Source: Maea johnstoni
Taxonomy: Eukaryota; Annelida; Polychaeta; Spionida; Magelonidae
Assembly (NCBI GenBank): GCA_963942565.1
Contig: OZ012700.1
Location: forward strand, 28,345,565-28,409,564
Direction: 5' to 3'
Length of the DNA: 64,000 bases
This document shows, piece by piece, positions 46,239 to 57,500 of the stretch. The notes under the pieces are model-generated. The model ran no database searches, had not been told where the DNA came from, and saw nothing but the letters and a program-made list of their open reading frames with translations. A program made the position numbers and the translations under genes. Position 1 is the stretch's first letter; each line of letters starts with the position of its first letter.

Positions 46239-46246
46239 TATTCAGG

Positions 46247-47570
46247 ATTTGTTGCCATGGATGGTCGAAATTGTTAGCAGGTGGTCTGTTTTTACAAATT
46301 GAGGGTAAATGAATAGGAAATACGCCTTTTGCTCATAACCGCTAGGGGTGCAGCAGGGGTGCAGATGCAGCCGGCTGGCAGCCTGCGCCCATTAGAATAG
46401 CATAGGGACGCTAGGGCAGGCCCCCTAGAAGTTCCACATAATGTGCTTAAAATGTCACTTAGTATCATCAACCTTTCCTGAAAAGATGAATGTGAATATT
46501 CTGTTGAACAATGTAAACTTTATTTGGGTAATAAGACTCAGATTTCCTGTTAATACATGTAATTTGACTCCCTTCAGCTTCTCACTGGGTAAAGCTTATA
46601 CCAGATCAAATCTGATGTCTGCTACAAATTTGTTTCAAATCATTTACTCTCCCTGTCCTTTGTAATTTAGTCTATGGAATACAATCAATATATATTGTAT
46701 CCCTCTCTTTAGATAGTTGTACACCCTCATATGCATAATTCCTTCCCCACATTGCCAGTGCTAGTTCTGTAGAAGCCACTGAGCAGTCAGGTTATTTCAC
46801 AGAAATGATTTGACTGATAAGACGTTATAACAATTGAAAAACTGTGAACTGTTCCCAGCTTTATATAGATTACAGGTTTAGTGGTAATGAGGAACACCTT
46901 ATTTCTAGAGCATTTTCTGTGTGGAAATGAAAGCACCAGTTGTCATTTCTTAGAAAGAAGGGAAAGGATATTAGCCAGATCATGTAGGGATCTTCTCCTA
47001 AAGGGAACTTACTGGACCCTTTGACAGATCTTGACTGTGTTGGTGAATAGATATCCTGGTGCTAGCAATACTCTGTTTTCGAATAAGCATAGTAGTAATG
47101 TTTGACAGTGAATCTTAATCACCTAGCAATTAACTTAAACTGTCTTCTGGACAATAAAATGAAAGAAACTGATTATCCTTTTATTTCCTATTAATTTCTA
47201 CTAGCTGATACCCGTGCACAATACGGGCTTATACACAGCATATCAGTTTTATCAGATGAGAACAGCCAACATTAGCAGCCAAGGCAAGATCTCTTCATAA
47301 TCTTTCTAATAACGTCGTGATTTCAGGATCCACAATTACTAGTTTGATATATATTTTGCCGAGAATGTCGGGAAATCAGAATATGTGTTCAAGGCGTTTA
47401 CATTCAATTATTTCTCCGTGATTACTGGGCCTTAAATGACGATTTTGATATATCTAAAAAGAACATATTAGGTACTTTCTATATATATAAATTTTGTTGT
47501 CTTAAGCCCAGTAATGTATAAATGCAGTTTATATGATGTTTTGCGACTTAGGTGGTAGCCATGATATATT
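46247..47570. other. Intronic stretch without supported features
   Basis: No exon or element seen, except that 47280-47560 is a diverged direct copy of 47870-48240 (AATGTCGGGAAATCA, AAGCCCAGTAATGTATAA). Confidence 0.3.
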
Positions 47571-47574
47571 GTAG

Positions 47575-47722
47575 GAATTGATCAAGGGAGGTAGGATATT
47601 GTGGCAACACCTTAGTGCCCTGCCCAGTCAGCAGCCAAAATCTTGCCCTATGGGCTCGGTTTCTACTGCTGACTGGGCCAGGCACTGGTCTTGCCACAAT
47701 CACCTACCGCTCGTGATCAATT
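47575..47722. mobile_element. Hairpin repeat, copy 1
   Basis: GAATTGATCAAGGGAGGTAGG at one end pairs with CACCTACCGCTCGTGATCAATT at the other. The centre holds CCCAGTCAGCAGCC and its complement GCTGCTGACTGGG. A 148-base foldback, repeated at 48248-48400. Confidence 0.7.
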
Positions 47723-48247
47723 ATACCACATGTCTTACAAACGGTTTTGCCAAGTTTTTTTGCTTTAAATGAAGATCTAAACTAAGCTCTCGTTGTAACA
47801 TTCTGGATGGTGCAACAACCAGAGCATCATAAAACAATAGGATTTCATATTGTTGGAAGCATATGCATGGGAAGAGCTCTTTGTGATCTTTCTAACAATG
47901 TCGTGACTTCAGGACCCACAATTAAAATTTTGATATATTCTAAAAGAATAGATGACTGCCTTCCAAAATATATAACATTTGTTGTCTTAGGCCCAGTAAT
48001 AAGTGAGAAATCATCAAATGAAATTGGACATATTTGCCGAGAATGTCGGGAAATCAAAATATCTGTTAAATGTATTTTGATTCAATGATTTCTCTGTGGT
48101 TACAGGGGTTAAAATTACGATTTTAATATATTTAAAAGGAGCATATTATGGACTTTCTAGATATATGAATGTTGTTGTCTTAAGCCCAGTAATGTATAAT
48201 GCTATATGATGTTTTGTGGCTGAGATGGTAGCGATGGTATATTGTAG

Positions 48248-48400
48248 GAATTGATCACCGGAGGTAGGTAATTGTGGCAATACCAGACCGCTGCCCGAGC
48301 CCAGTCAGCAGCCAAAACCTTGCTCTATGGGCTCGGTTTTGGCTGCTGACTGGGCTGGGCGCTGGTATTGCCACAATCACCTACCTCCCGTGATCAATTC
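48248..48400. mobile_element. Hairpin repeat, copy 2
   Basis: Same foldback as 47575-47722 with GAATTGATCACCGGAGGTAGG and CTACCTCCCGTGATCAATTC at its ends. The surrounding 600-700 bases are duplicated with it. Confidence 0.7.
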
Positions 48401-48536
48401 CCATTATATTACAAGGCTTACAAACATGTTTTTTTGGCAAGATTTTTGCTTTAAATATAGATCTAAACTAAACCTAAACTATTGTTGTAACATGCTGGAT
48501 GGTGCCACAATTGGAACATGATATAACAATAGGATT

Positions 48537-48660
48537 TCCTATTGTTGGAAGCATATGTATGTGTGACGCTCCCTTTGTTGAGGGAGGAGTTTATTTACAA
48601 TAATAACCTCCTCCTTCAACAATGGGAGCGTATCACATACACATGCTTCAAACAATAGCA
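48537..48660. repeat. 124-bp imperfect hairpin
   Basis: TATTGTTGGAAGCATATGTA and GACGCTCCCTTTGTTGAGG pair, with few mismatches, with CCTTCAACAATGGGAGCG and CACATGCTTCAAACAATA. The loop is about 16 bases. It resembles a MITE. A hairpin of this size could also be a small-RNA precursor. Confidence 0.6.
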
Positions 48661-49887
48661 AATCATATTGTTCTATGAAGAACGGATTGTTGCACAACCC
48701 AAAATGTTGCAACAATCGGCTCATGCTGAGTTTAGTTTAAATTTTCATTCAAAACAAAAAAAACTCCACAAAAACATTTCGTGTAAGTTATTTTCACTTC
48801 AAACCTAGCTATCGCAAAACTTCAGCCCCCCACTAATCGGCATGCATAGCCACAGCATCAGACTTGGAGCCGTTTCGGAGGAGTTACGGTCACAAAATTT
48901 GGAACCTGCTATTAATATAGAGATTCTTACTGTGGCCTTAAAGAGTTAATCCATCCTAAGTATGGGGTTATGAATACATTTCTTTTTGTCACGCCCCCCT
49001 GCACACTCCTTGAACATATCCATGCAAGTTACAGAACTCCCCTGCCCATTTTCTTAATTTCTGCTTGCTATTATGGCAGCCAAAAACAGCACAATTAGTT
49101 TTATGTAAGTATGATGGGAATCAATCACCTATATTTTCATTAAACCCTGGAGAAGGAAAGAAAAGTGTTGAGAAGGTTCTAAATTGTTTAAGTCTCTCGT
49201 ATATATACATACATCCTATCAGTATGTCTATCTCTAAATGCTTAATATTGAAAAATAAATTACGGTATTTATGCAAAATACATTCAATAGATGTTTGATA
49301 AGCTCAATATTGCATGATTTTCCTTAATACACCCTCGGATGTGTTGCATTCAATATGTTAACTGATGACTCAGCACAGTAATAAACTAGAATTTAAACAA
49401 GGTAGATGAACTCCCATGGGCAATCTTTTCAACATACAATATCTCATTTGAGGGCTTCTGAATGGGTGCAAAATTCTCATCATATGTTCATAATATCCTT
49501 ACTTCGGTAGACATTGCTCCTTAGTCACAAAATCCAGATATTTTTTACCGCAAACACATAATTTATGATGGACCCTGCATAAGCTGCACTGGTCATCCTA
49601 TGTGTTTGTATGGAAAGGAAGTACTTCCGGGTCAACATAGCACCCTTTGACATCTGGATTTACATAATGGCTGGCCACATGGGGGCCTGTAGTCAAGTCG
49701 CTTATTGCCACAGGACTAAGAGCAATATTGCAAGATTTCAAAGAAGGCAATTATTGATGACCTTTTGACCTATCTTGACCTTGTTAGGGGTCTGATTTGC
49801 ATAATTGACTTACTATCAAAATGAACTTTAAGTCCAAACATTGAGTGTTTATATGATCTCTTATCTTAGGTTACCAGAGATCTAGGA
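48661..49887. other. Intronic stretch
   Basis: No supported exon. Diverged phrases of the 51.4-52.3 kb repeat family occur near 49690-49850 (AAAGAAGGCAATTATTGATGACCTTTTGACC). Confidence 0.3.
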
Positions 49888-49896
49888 AGCATTTTA

Positions 49897-51345
49897 TGGA
49901 AGACCAAAGTGGATAAAAAGAGCATTTCTTAATATCAATAAATGATTTCTTAATATTAATAAATGATTTCTTAATATTAATAAATGATTTCTTAATATGA
50001 AAAAAATGGCATGATCTATAAATATCAATAAATGATTAATAGATGCTTAGCATTTCTTAATATTAATAAATGATTTCTTAATATTAATAAATGATTTTCT
50101 AATATTAAGAAATCATTTATTTATATTAAGGAATGGCATGATTTCTTAATATTAATAAATCAATTATAAATATCAAGAAATCATTTATTAATATAAAGAA
50201 ATCATTTATTAGTATTAAGAAATGTTGAGCAGTTACTAATATTAATAAATGATTTTCTAATATTAATAAATGATTTTCTAATATTAATAATGAGCGCCAT
50301 CTTTTGTTTGCTGAGGGAGTCTTTACATGTGAAATAGTGAATACCCCCTACACGTGCTTAGGATAAGCGGGACAATTTGACCTTGTTGTCTGTCAGATGT
50401 CAATTTTAAGTGTATATTTGATCTCTTTTCCATCTTGATATGATTCCCACGGAATTGTATATGGATAGTATACCTTATTTTGATGAATAAATACATGTTA
50501 ACGGTTGTAATCTGAGAATAGAGTGGTCTCCCGTAAAAAGTAGGACACCCAAAGATTTTACAATTTTCAATTTTGGGCACACAGTTTCAAAATTCTGGTT
50601 AAGACAATACTAAACTATACGTATTAATTTATAAATAGAATTGTATGAACTAAATTCTACAAAATAATGTACAACTCCCTCTCTGCCATTTTGAAGCAAC
50701 TGCCATGTGCTAGGGAGCATTCATTATTTCATAAAGAATTGAATAGTTCAAGGTTTCTTCAATAGATGTCACTTATTTATTAATATTAATATATGATTTT
50801 CTAATATTAATAAATCATAGCATTACGTAATATTAGAAAATGATTGATTAATATTAAGAAATGATTTATTAATATCAAGTAATGATATATTCATATTAAG
50901 AAATACAGAGCATTTATTAACATTAGATAATGATTTCTTAATATTTAATAAATGATTTCTTAATATTTATAAATCATTTTCTAATATTAATAAATCATTT
51001 ATTAATATTATTAAATGCCATGATTTATCAATAATAGAAATAATTTATTGATATTAATAAATGATTTATTAATATTAAAAATTCATTTTTCTAATATTAA
51101 TAATTGCTCTGTATTTCTTAATATTAATAAATGATTTATTAATATTAATAAATCATTTCTTAATATTTATAAATAATTTATAAATATTAATAAATGATTT
51201 CTTATTATTAATAAATATTTCTTAATATTTATAAATATTTATTTATATTAATAAATATTTATTAATATTGATAAGTCAATTATAATATTAACAAATCATT
51301 TATTAATATTAGATAATGCTCTTTTTGTCCACTTTGGCCTTCCAT
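49897..51345. mobile_element. ATTAATAAATGA foldback element with 9-bp duplication
   Basis: The ends are inverted repeats: TGGAAGACCAAAGTGGATAA on the left, and the complement of CTCTTTTTGTCCACTTTGGCC on the right. AGCATTTTA (49888-49896 and 51346-51354) flanks both sides. The outer parts (49920-50290 and 50770-51320) consist almost wholly of the self-complementary word ATTTCTTAATATTAATAAAT. The 480-base core is single copy and non-coding. A 9-bp duplication suggests a Mutator-type mover. Confidence 0.75.
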
Positions 51346-51399
51346 AGCATTTTAGTTATTTGAAGAATAAAGTTCAGTTTGAGTATATATTTCACATCA

Positions 51400-52300
51400 C
51401 TTATCTTTTGTTTGTTATTGGTTGGTTATTTTTCAAGATATGTGAACAGGGGGTGGTCTAAATGTTATCATGTTGCATTCTTGTACAAAGTAAGGGGTAA
51501 AATATATCAAGAGTGCTTGTCCATGGCCTTGGAAGGGGGGGGGGGGGATAAAAGCAATATGGTAATATTTCAAAGAAGTCAAATATTGGTGACCTTTTGA
51601 CCTCTGGTGACCTTATGATCAACCTAATTAGCACAGTTGGTTTGCCATCAGAGAGAGCTTCTAAATACAACATTTTAAGTGGTCATATGATTCATTATCT
51701 TCAAAAACAACAGATATAGGCAGCTCTATAATTTTCATAGGAGCAAAATCATATTTTTAGTATACTTTTTACATTACTTGTCTTTCGTTTGTTATAGTTT
51801 AGTCAGCTTTCAACATATTTGAACATGGGTGGTATAGAATATTAGCAGGATGTCTATTTGTATAAATTGAAGAGTAAAATGCATCATTAGTGCCTCTCCA
51901 TGGCCTTGGCAGGGGGCCAAAAACAATATCTCAAGATTTCAAAGAAGGGAAAATTCGGTGACCTTTTGACTTCTAGTGACCTCATTATAGACTTAATCAT
52001 AAATGACCTATCATCGGATAGAGCTCCTTAATGCCAACAATGTGACTGGTCACATGATCCATTATCTTCAAAAGTAAGAACTGTTGCTGGCTTTTTGTTT
52101 TCCCAACCCCAAATCTTTAGCCATTTTTGAGGCGACACTCTCAACACAAAAGGGTTAATACAACAAATTGCTCAAGGGTGACCGGCGGTCATCCAGCTGA
52201 AAAAGTTAGACCAATACCTAGCCTACAAGAATCAGCAAAGAACTTGAACTCTCAGTGCAAGGTTCCGCCCCAAAATGGGGGTTGGCTCCCGGACTAGAAG
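51400..52300 (+). repeat. Interspersed repeat with internal tandem units
   Basis: At least two units of about 400 bases carry GGTGACCTTTTGACCTCTGG, AAGTGGTCATATGATTCATT and TTCAACATATTTGAACATGG. It is the inverted partner of 39236-39860 and ends GGCTCCCGGACTAG at about 52300. Confidence 0.6.
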
Positions 52301-52364
52301 GCAATTCAATTAAGAAGAAAAAGGCCCAAATTTCAATTCTAAATACTTCTATTTGAAATGTTAC

Positions 52365-52524
52365 CTTTATCAGGTCATCACTGCCATCCTCTGTAAAATC
52401 ATCATCATAATACTCATCATCACAGCGAAATTTTTCCTGATGCTCTTTTGACAGGCCCTCTTCAATGTTTAATATTGTGATAGCGTGTTGCATGGCAGCA
52501 TGTGCCTTTGCATTATCGTACACT
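52365..52524 (-). CDS. Channel gene, post-S6 exon g
   Basis: Acceptor ATATCATTTCAG, donor AAAG/GTAACA. It encodes VYDNAKAHAAMQHAITILNI, then EGLSKEHQEKF, then the acidic stretch DDEYYDDDFTEDGSDDLIK. The first part continues the helix after S6 (TRP-helix position). The acidic tail could bind cations or basic partners. It starts by completing the Arg codon left open by exon f and ends in phase 0. Confidence 0.85.
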
Positions 52525-52999
52525 CTGAAATGATATGGATATACATTGTATAATCACAATAGGTCAAACGAATCAAAATACAAATATCGCATAATTCTTT
52601 TGAAATGCAAAATAAGCTATACCTTTGGTTCACTTAAAAGTAGAAAACATAGACTAAGTGTGACATTTATCATAAATTGAAAACTGAATAATCAAAATTC
52701 TTATTGCACTTTTCCTTCCTTGTGTGTTCAAAGTTATTATGAATATTCTGTTCTCCAGCCACTTGTAGAAAGTATGTATTTGTGTGCAATGTAAGTCCCC
52801 CATACCCAGAGCATGGGTAGGTTGATTAAAATGAGAAAAACAGTGAATGTTGATTTGGATTAGACGTTTATCACACTTTTTCTTCCACATTAAAACTAAA
52901 TCATTTTCTAGTTGTTAATGGTCGTGGAATTGTTGAAGTTCATGGGTGAAATTTTTGACTAACCCCAAGTCATTGGCAATTTACTCACATGCCTCAAAC

Positions 53000-53092
53000 A
53001 ATATCCAAACCCAGGAGTTTTGGCAAGAGACAGCGACTTGTTAGTGGCAATGCTTTTGACCACTAAATTGGAGCAGCCCCTGAATAACACTC
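53000..53092 (-). mobile_element. SINE-like relic, diverged copy
   Basis: In minus sense it reads TTTAGTGGTCAAAAGCATTGCC ... GTCGCTGTCTCTTGCC ... GGGTTTGGATATTG, a diverged relative of the SINE-like segments inside the palindrome arms (18365-18465). It is a dispersed family member outside the palindrome. Confidence 0.35.
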
Positions 53093-53099
53093 GAATCGA

Positions 53100-53440
53100 T
53101 TATCCTATCCATGGTTGTACTAGCCAAAACAGCCTCAATACTTTTATATTATTCTGATGAAAATATATTTACAAAAGAGTTGATGCAGTTCTAATACTCA
53201 GAACACAATCAAAATATCTTCCCTAAATATTCAACAAGTTTATTCCTTATTCATAATATAATTCTAATAAAAAATGAAAAATATTTGTTTAAGTCATACT
53301 ACTCTGAACTAAATCTACACCTCTTCTCTAAACATTCAACAATGTTATTCCTTATTCAATGATATAATTCTGAAAAATGTATAAATTTAAAGATATTTGA
53401 TGGACTCGCATTACTCAGAGCAGAATCTACACCTCTACCT
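53100..53440. repeat. ~125-bp tandem repeat
   Basis: Three diverged units carry ACTCAGAACACAATC / ACTCTGAACTAAATC / ACTCAGAGCAGAATC and ATTCAACAATGTTATTCCTTA. A second pair of units of about 120 bases (CAATGCACCCTAAGAAAATG / CAAAGCATCCTCAGATAATG) follows at 53530-53700 and touches the donor of exon f. Confidence 0.6.
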
Positions 53441-53704
53441 TTAATATCAATTTAGGGGTACTCTCCAATGGGTCAGATTTTACAGGTATGTGTCCAACTT
53501 ATGGAGGATATCAGTTATGCTGAAATGGTAGAAAATTGTTTCAATGCACCCTAAGAAAATGTTGGTTTCCATTTGTTAATGAACTTATATAGACCCTTAT
53601 GAAAACTATCATTCGCACTTAAATGATGAAAATTGATTTCAAAGCATCCTCAGATAATGTTTGTTCCCAACGTATTAAACTAATGTATAGACCCTTTTTC
53701 TCAC

Positions 53705-53820
53705 CTTTGGAATGTATCTGAGAGTAAGGCAATGAAGAGATTGAGGCAGATGAGGGCTGATAATGCCAGCCACATGGAAACTAGGAGAGGGGCCATCAAC
53801 GAATCCAAGCGCTTCATTTT
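53705..53820 (-). CDS. Channel gene, S6 exon f
   Basis: Acceptor TCTATGTTTCAG, donor AAAG/GTGAGA. It encodes KMKRLDSLMAPLLVSMWLAL and then SALICLNLFIALLSDTFQR. This is the pore-lining sixth transmembrane helix, with the NLFIAL(L/M) motif seen at this place across TRP and polycystin channels. Starts phase 0 after the pore exon e and leaves two bases for exon g. Confidence 0.9.
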
Positions 53821-54311
53821 CTGAAACATAGAACATGTATATTTAGTGATTGCAACCACACAAGGGACTTTGATTTTGGTGGCAAAATTCAAAATCAGAA
53901 TTAAGCATAAATTTACAAAACATATAGAAATTAAGTTGTAGCTTTCCCAATTAAATATTTTTATAAAGATGCTTGATTCACAAAAGTATTGCCAAAATTG
54001 TCAAGGTGTTTTCAGGTGCTATAGGCATACATGGCTTAACTAATTTATGCCAGTGGTGACCATAACCGCCTCGCCTCATTATTTTGGTCATGTCTCAAAC
54101 CAAAGTAATTTTTCAGAAAATATTTGAAGGAGAAATGTGGATCAAACAATTGCTTACAACTCTCGCTCAAATACTTTTGAAATCAATGCTTAAAACCAAA
54201 GTTATTCATAAAAATGATTATAGATCCAGTCGACGCTTGTCAAGGAAATCTCTAGGCCTGAATGAGTTAATCAACCAAAATCACTAAGAGTCCTATATCT
54301 GTTATACGCAC
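53821..54311. other. Intron with CTTCAAATATTT-family repeat
   Basis: At about 54030-54280 lies another copy of the hairpin repeat first seen at 1-465 (AATATTTGAAGGAGAAATGT ... ctctcgctcaaatac), ending GGCCTGAATGAGTTAATC directly before the donor of exon e. Confidence 0.45.
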
Positions 54312-54475
54312 CGCATAGTCATAGTCGTCTACCATGGTCAGTCTGAACATGCTGAAGAGGAGTTCATCAATCTTGCCGTAGCCATCAACTGTAAGCGTGG
54401 TGTTGGCATACTCATCAGCTAGCACTGTCTCTGGCTTCTTATCGGTACCACCAAAGATCATCCAAAAGGCACTTG
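54312..54475 (-). CDS. Channel gene, pore exon e
   Basis: Acceptor TTTCGTTCCTCATAG, donor GCG/GTGCGT. It completes an Ala codon and encodes SAFWMIFGGTDKKPETVLAD, a turret, then GKIDELLFSMFRLTMVDDYD and YA. The last part is the pore helix and selectivity filter; acidic residues (VDDYDY) at the filter suggest a cation-selective, possibly calcium-permeable pore. Ends phase 0. Confidence 0.9.
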
Positions 54476-54529
54476 CTATGAGGAACGAAACAACATAGTC
54501 AGGCAAAGCAAAGAAACGTGTGTATTTTG

Positions 54530-54591
54530 TCACCAGCTAACAGTCTTTGGATTTTTATCAGTAACATCGAAGATCATCCAAAAGGCACTCC
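54530..54591 (-). pseudogene. Partial duplicate of the pore exon, ends in a stop
   Basis: Directly upstream of exon e, after CCCCATAG, the sequence reads GGAGTGCCTTTTGGATGATC and encodes SAFWMIFDVTDKNPKTVSW followed by a stop. It is a clear copy of the start of exon e with an acceptor of its own. If spliced from exon d it would enter in phase and terminate the protein, so it is either dead or a poison exon. Confidence 0.65.
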
Positions 54592-54948
54592 CTATGGGGA
54601 ACAAAATACAGTCCAGGACAAGATAAGAAAAGGCCTTCTTTGAAATGTCTCCAAAAAATCATGTCAGAAAAAATAATCGGGTAAAGTACAATTGAAATGC
54701 CTATCATTAGCAGATATTTAAAGCAGAAATATGAGGGAGAAAATAGTTCTAGAATAGGAAATTTTAAAATGGATTTATCAAGATACCTAAAATATTTTTT
54801 AAAAATAAATACCTATGAAAAGTGGCACACCAGTAAAAGTGAACTGCCAATTATAATTTATCATTCATTCAATTCTTTCACATTTAAGGTATCCAATCAT
54901 TTTTGTACACACAAGTGCATTGCAACATGGATTAAAAGAAATGCTTAC

Positions 54949-55032
54949 CAAATGGTATGTAAAACACCAAGTATAAGAAGAGAAACTTAGCACATTCTGC
55001 AACCATGAGACCCAATATTACAATAAAAGGAC
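54949..55032 (-). CDS. Channel gene, S5 exon d
   Basis: Acceptor AATTACTTTTAG, donor TTTG/GTAAGC. It encodes GPFIVILGLMVAECAKFLFL then YLVFYIPF, the fifth transmembrane helix. It completes a Gly codon from exon c and leaves one base for exon e. Confidence 0.9.
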
Positions 55033-55716
55033 CTAAAAGTAATTGAAGAGGTATCCATTATAATGTATCAACTTAGTAAACACACCTTGCATGGTCTCCT
55101 TGAATTTTGTTCTACTGATGATAACAGCTGTCCAGAAAATAATACATTGCTTAGTTGTCTGAAGCAGGCTGAGGGACATACCTAAAGGTCATGCAATCTT
55201 TCCTCAATCAAAGGTAATCGATATGTATACAAGTACATCACAATCTGTAGTGAATTTATCATCTAATACCAACATTATTCATTTATTATTCTATCTATAT
55301 CAGTTTGACACACATTTACAGTTGTTTCACATGCAATTTTACTTGAATATTATTTTTTTTACTGAATTCTAAGACTCTTTTGATTTCTGATCTTGAGGTG
55401 GCCTTTACTAGGGATAGCAAATACAAGTATAGAATGAGAAAAACTATCGTATCAAAAAAGGTACAATTATCATATTGTGCCATTTAAGATTTGAAATTTA
55501 TATAAGATTGACTCATAATTTAATGCTCCCTGGATGTCTGCACGCGAAGGAAAACAAATTTTCCAAAGCGAACATTGCTAAATCTAACAAAATTGGTCTC
55601 TGGGAGGCAGGAAGTATTGTCAAAAATATCATTAAGGTATCGTATCATTCAGGAAATTTCAATATTATATTGTATCGAGAAAATGTTAAAGGTGCCACCC
55701 CCTAGTCTTTACATAC
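55033..55716. other. Intron between exons c and d
   Basis: No further feature supported. Confidence 0.4.
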
Positions 55717-55892
55717 CTAGAACTGAGAAGGCACGGGCAGTTTTCATCAGTCGCAGCCAAACGAGAATGACGGTGACTGCCATCAGACGAATGTGAACTC
55801 GTGTCAAAAACGTCGTCTCCACAAACACATCAACAATATGTGTGGTTAAACAGGCAAGCAACATCGTGTACACAATCCAGTCAAATATGTTC
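55717..55892 (-). CDS. Channel gene, S3-S4 exon c
   Basis: Acceptor GTTTTTGTTCCAG, donor CTAG/GTATGT. It encodes NIFDWIVYTMLLACLTTHIV (S3), then FLTRVHIRLMAVTVILVWLR and LMKTARAFSVL (S4 and S4-S5 linker). WNIFDW at the start of S3 and WLRLMK at the end of S4 are typical TRP/polycystin words. S4 has few basic residues, as expected for a weakly voltage-dependent TRP-type channel rather than a voltage-gated one. Confidence 0.9.
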
Positions 55893-56275
55893 CTGGAACA
55901 AAAACAAACAATTGAATTAGTTAAGCTGACATTGGAAACCTAAAGGCATTTGATCTAACAATGATGATTTTAGACGATTATTTAAGTTCTGTATATAGCT
56001 AAGACAGCCATGTGAATGCAGTCACATAATTGTTTTGAAACCAATAATGCCATAAAGTGGAATGTGATTACCACAGATAAATGATTAAGCAGCACGACAG
56101 AAAGAATTCAAAACACGATAACAATGTCTGTTCTCTTTTTTACATGGAAATTTCAGGTTCAAGTTTGTTAAACCAAATTTAATAAATAAGGGCTTTTTCC
56201 AAGGAAAACATTCATTTTAGGACGTTTCTGAAACCCATCCATGTTCTCTGCACCAAAAGCTCTATTTTCACTCAC

Positions 56276-56421
56276 CAGAGGTCTTTGAAGTACCGTGTTG
56301 TCTGTCCCTTATTTATATTGCGGTTAGACACATCAGAGATTGTGAGAAATTCCCAACGCCAGCAAGGATGGGTATATTCTAAATCTCGATTTTTCTGTGA
56401 TTCTCTCCATTTCTCCCATTT
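56276..56421 (-). CDS. Channel gene, S2-S3 loop exon b
   Basis: Acceptor GATATTTTGTAG, donor CTCTG/GTGAGT. It encodes KWEKWRESQKNRDLEYTHPC, then WRWEFLTISDVSNRNINKGQ and TTRYFKDL. A cytoplasmic loop rich in charged and aromatic residues that ends at the start of S3. In phase with exons a and c. Confidence 0.85.
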
Positions 56422-57500
56422 CTACAAAATATCAATATCAGTTAGGGTTACAAGTAGGGTATGCAATTACAGTTTTTGGATTTAGTTCTATTCTCTTTGA
56501 TTAATCATAAAAGCAATTAACTACTTTACTACATCTTCTTGTGATTCGATATGTAACTCAAATAGCAAATGCCCAATTTTGAAACTTACTTGATCAATTG
56601 ATAATCCTATAAACAATTAACTACTATACTGTAATACATTCTTTGTAATTTGACATTTGATTGAAATAGCAAGTACCAAAATATGATACTGCAAAGATAT
56701 CAATGTTAACGTGGAATTTATATTATCTACTGTAATGAGTGGGTCCGATTCGCGAATATTACGATCTGTTGGTCGCAAGTACACATGCCCAGTTGATAAC
56801 CATATTTATCATCAGCTCCACCCTGATACCAGCAGCTGATCGGTCAATTTCATTGTTGTACTGGACTGTATGTAAACATTGCTTTTCATTAATTTTCAAT
56901 GTTAGTATTGCGATAAGTGTTTTGTCCACTCAGCGTCATAGCAACTATGACGTCATGACCTCAATGTTACAGGTTACCACCTCGTTTGGACCCATAGCGA
57001 CAGATACAATGGAGGACATTACCATGACTCTCTCGTCCACCGCTGCTAAAAAATAGTTTTGGGCGTTTAAAACACTATTTCGCAATAAAGTCTGCCAACA
57101 GGGTGTAAAGTGGAAATAAAAATAGCAGAAAGCAATTAAGATGGAGTTAGTTTGGTGTGTTTTCATTTTTTTGTGACAAAACGTTCGAGTTTGCCATCCA
57201 AACTTGACAACCTCTTTGGACGGACTAGGTCGTGTATGGATAAACATACTTTTTGTCTCAACTCTGCAAAATATTAGGTCCCATTGTTAAATAGCCCATT
57301 GTCAAAAAAATAAATATGAGCGATCTCGCGTGTTTGTTGAGGGGGGGGGGGGGGGGAAGCAGATGATAAATTCGTTACCTGGCCTCTTTGTAAAAATGGG
57401 ATACGGCCTGGTGTCTGCGAGTGGCCAGCCATATGGCACAAGGCCGGAGGCACCCACACAGATAACTAATAGTACATACATAGCCACACATATGTTACCA
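56422..57500. other. Intron stretch left of the foldback element
   Basis: No supported feature apart from a G run at 57340-57356. Confidence 0.35.

Larger units (their letters stand above)
41002..46246. mobile_element. 5.2 kb hAT-type insertion with TATTCAGG duplication
   Basis: TATTCAGG at 41002-41009 and again at 46239-46246 brackets 5229 bases. The ends are inverted repeats: CAGGGTCTTCGCCAG on the left, CAAGGACTTAGCCAG on the right read inward, 12 of 15 matching, with AGGGTGTC repeated just inside. Eight-base duplications and CAGGG-like ends are those of the hAT superfamily. No intact transposase is visible. A short plus-strand stretch near 45606 (TTERDTAVERLFSLS) might be the end of a hAT dimerisation region. 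The interior holds a Penelope-like element, two hAT MITEs and a minisatellite, so it has been a nest for later insertions. Confidence 0.75.
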
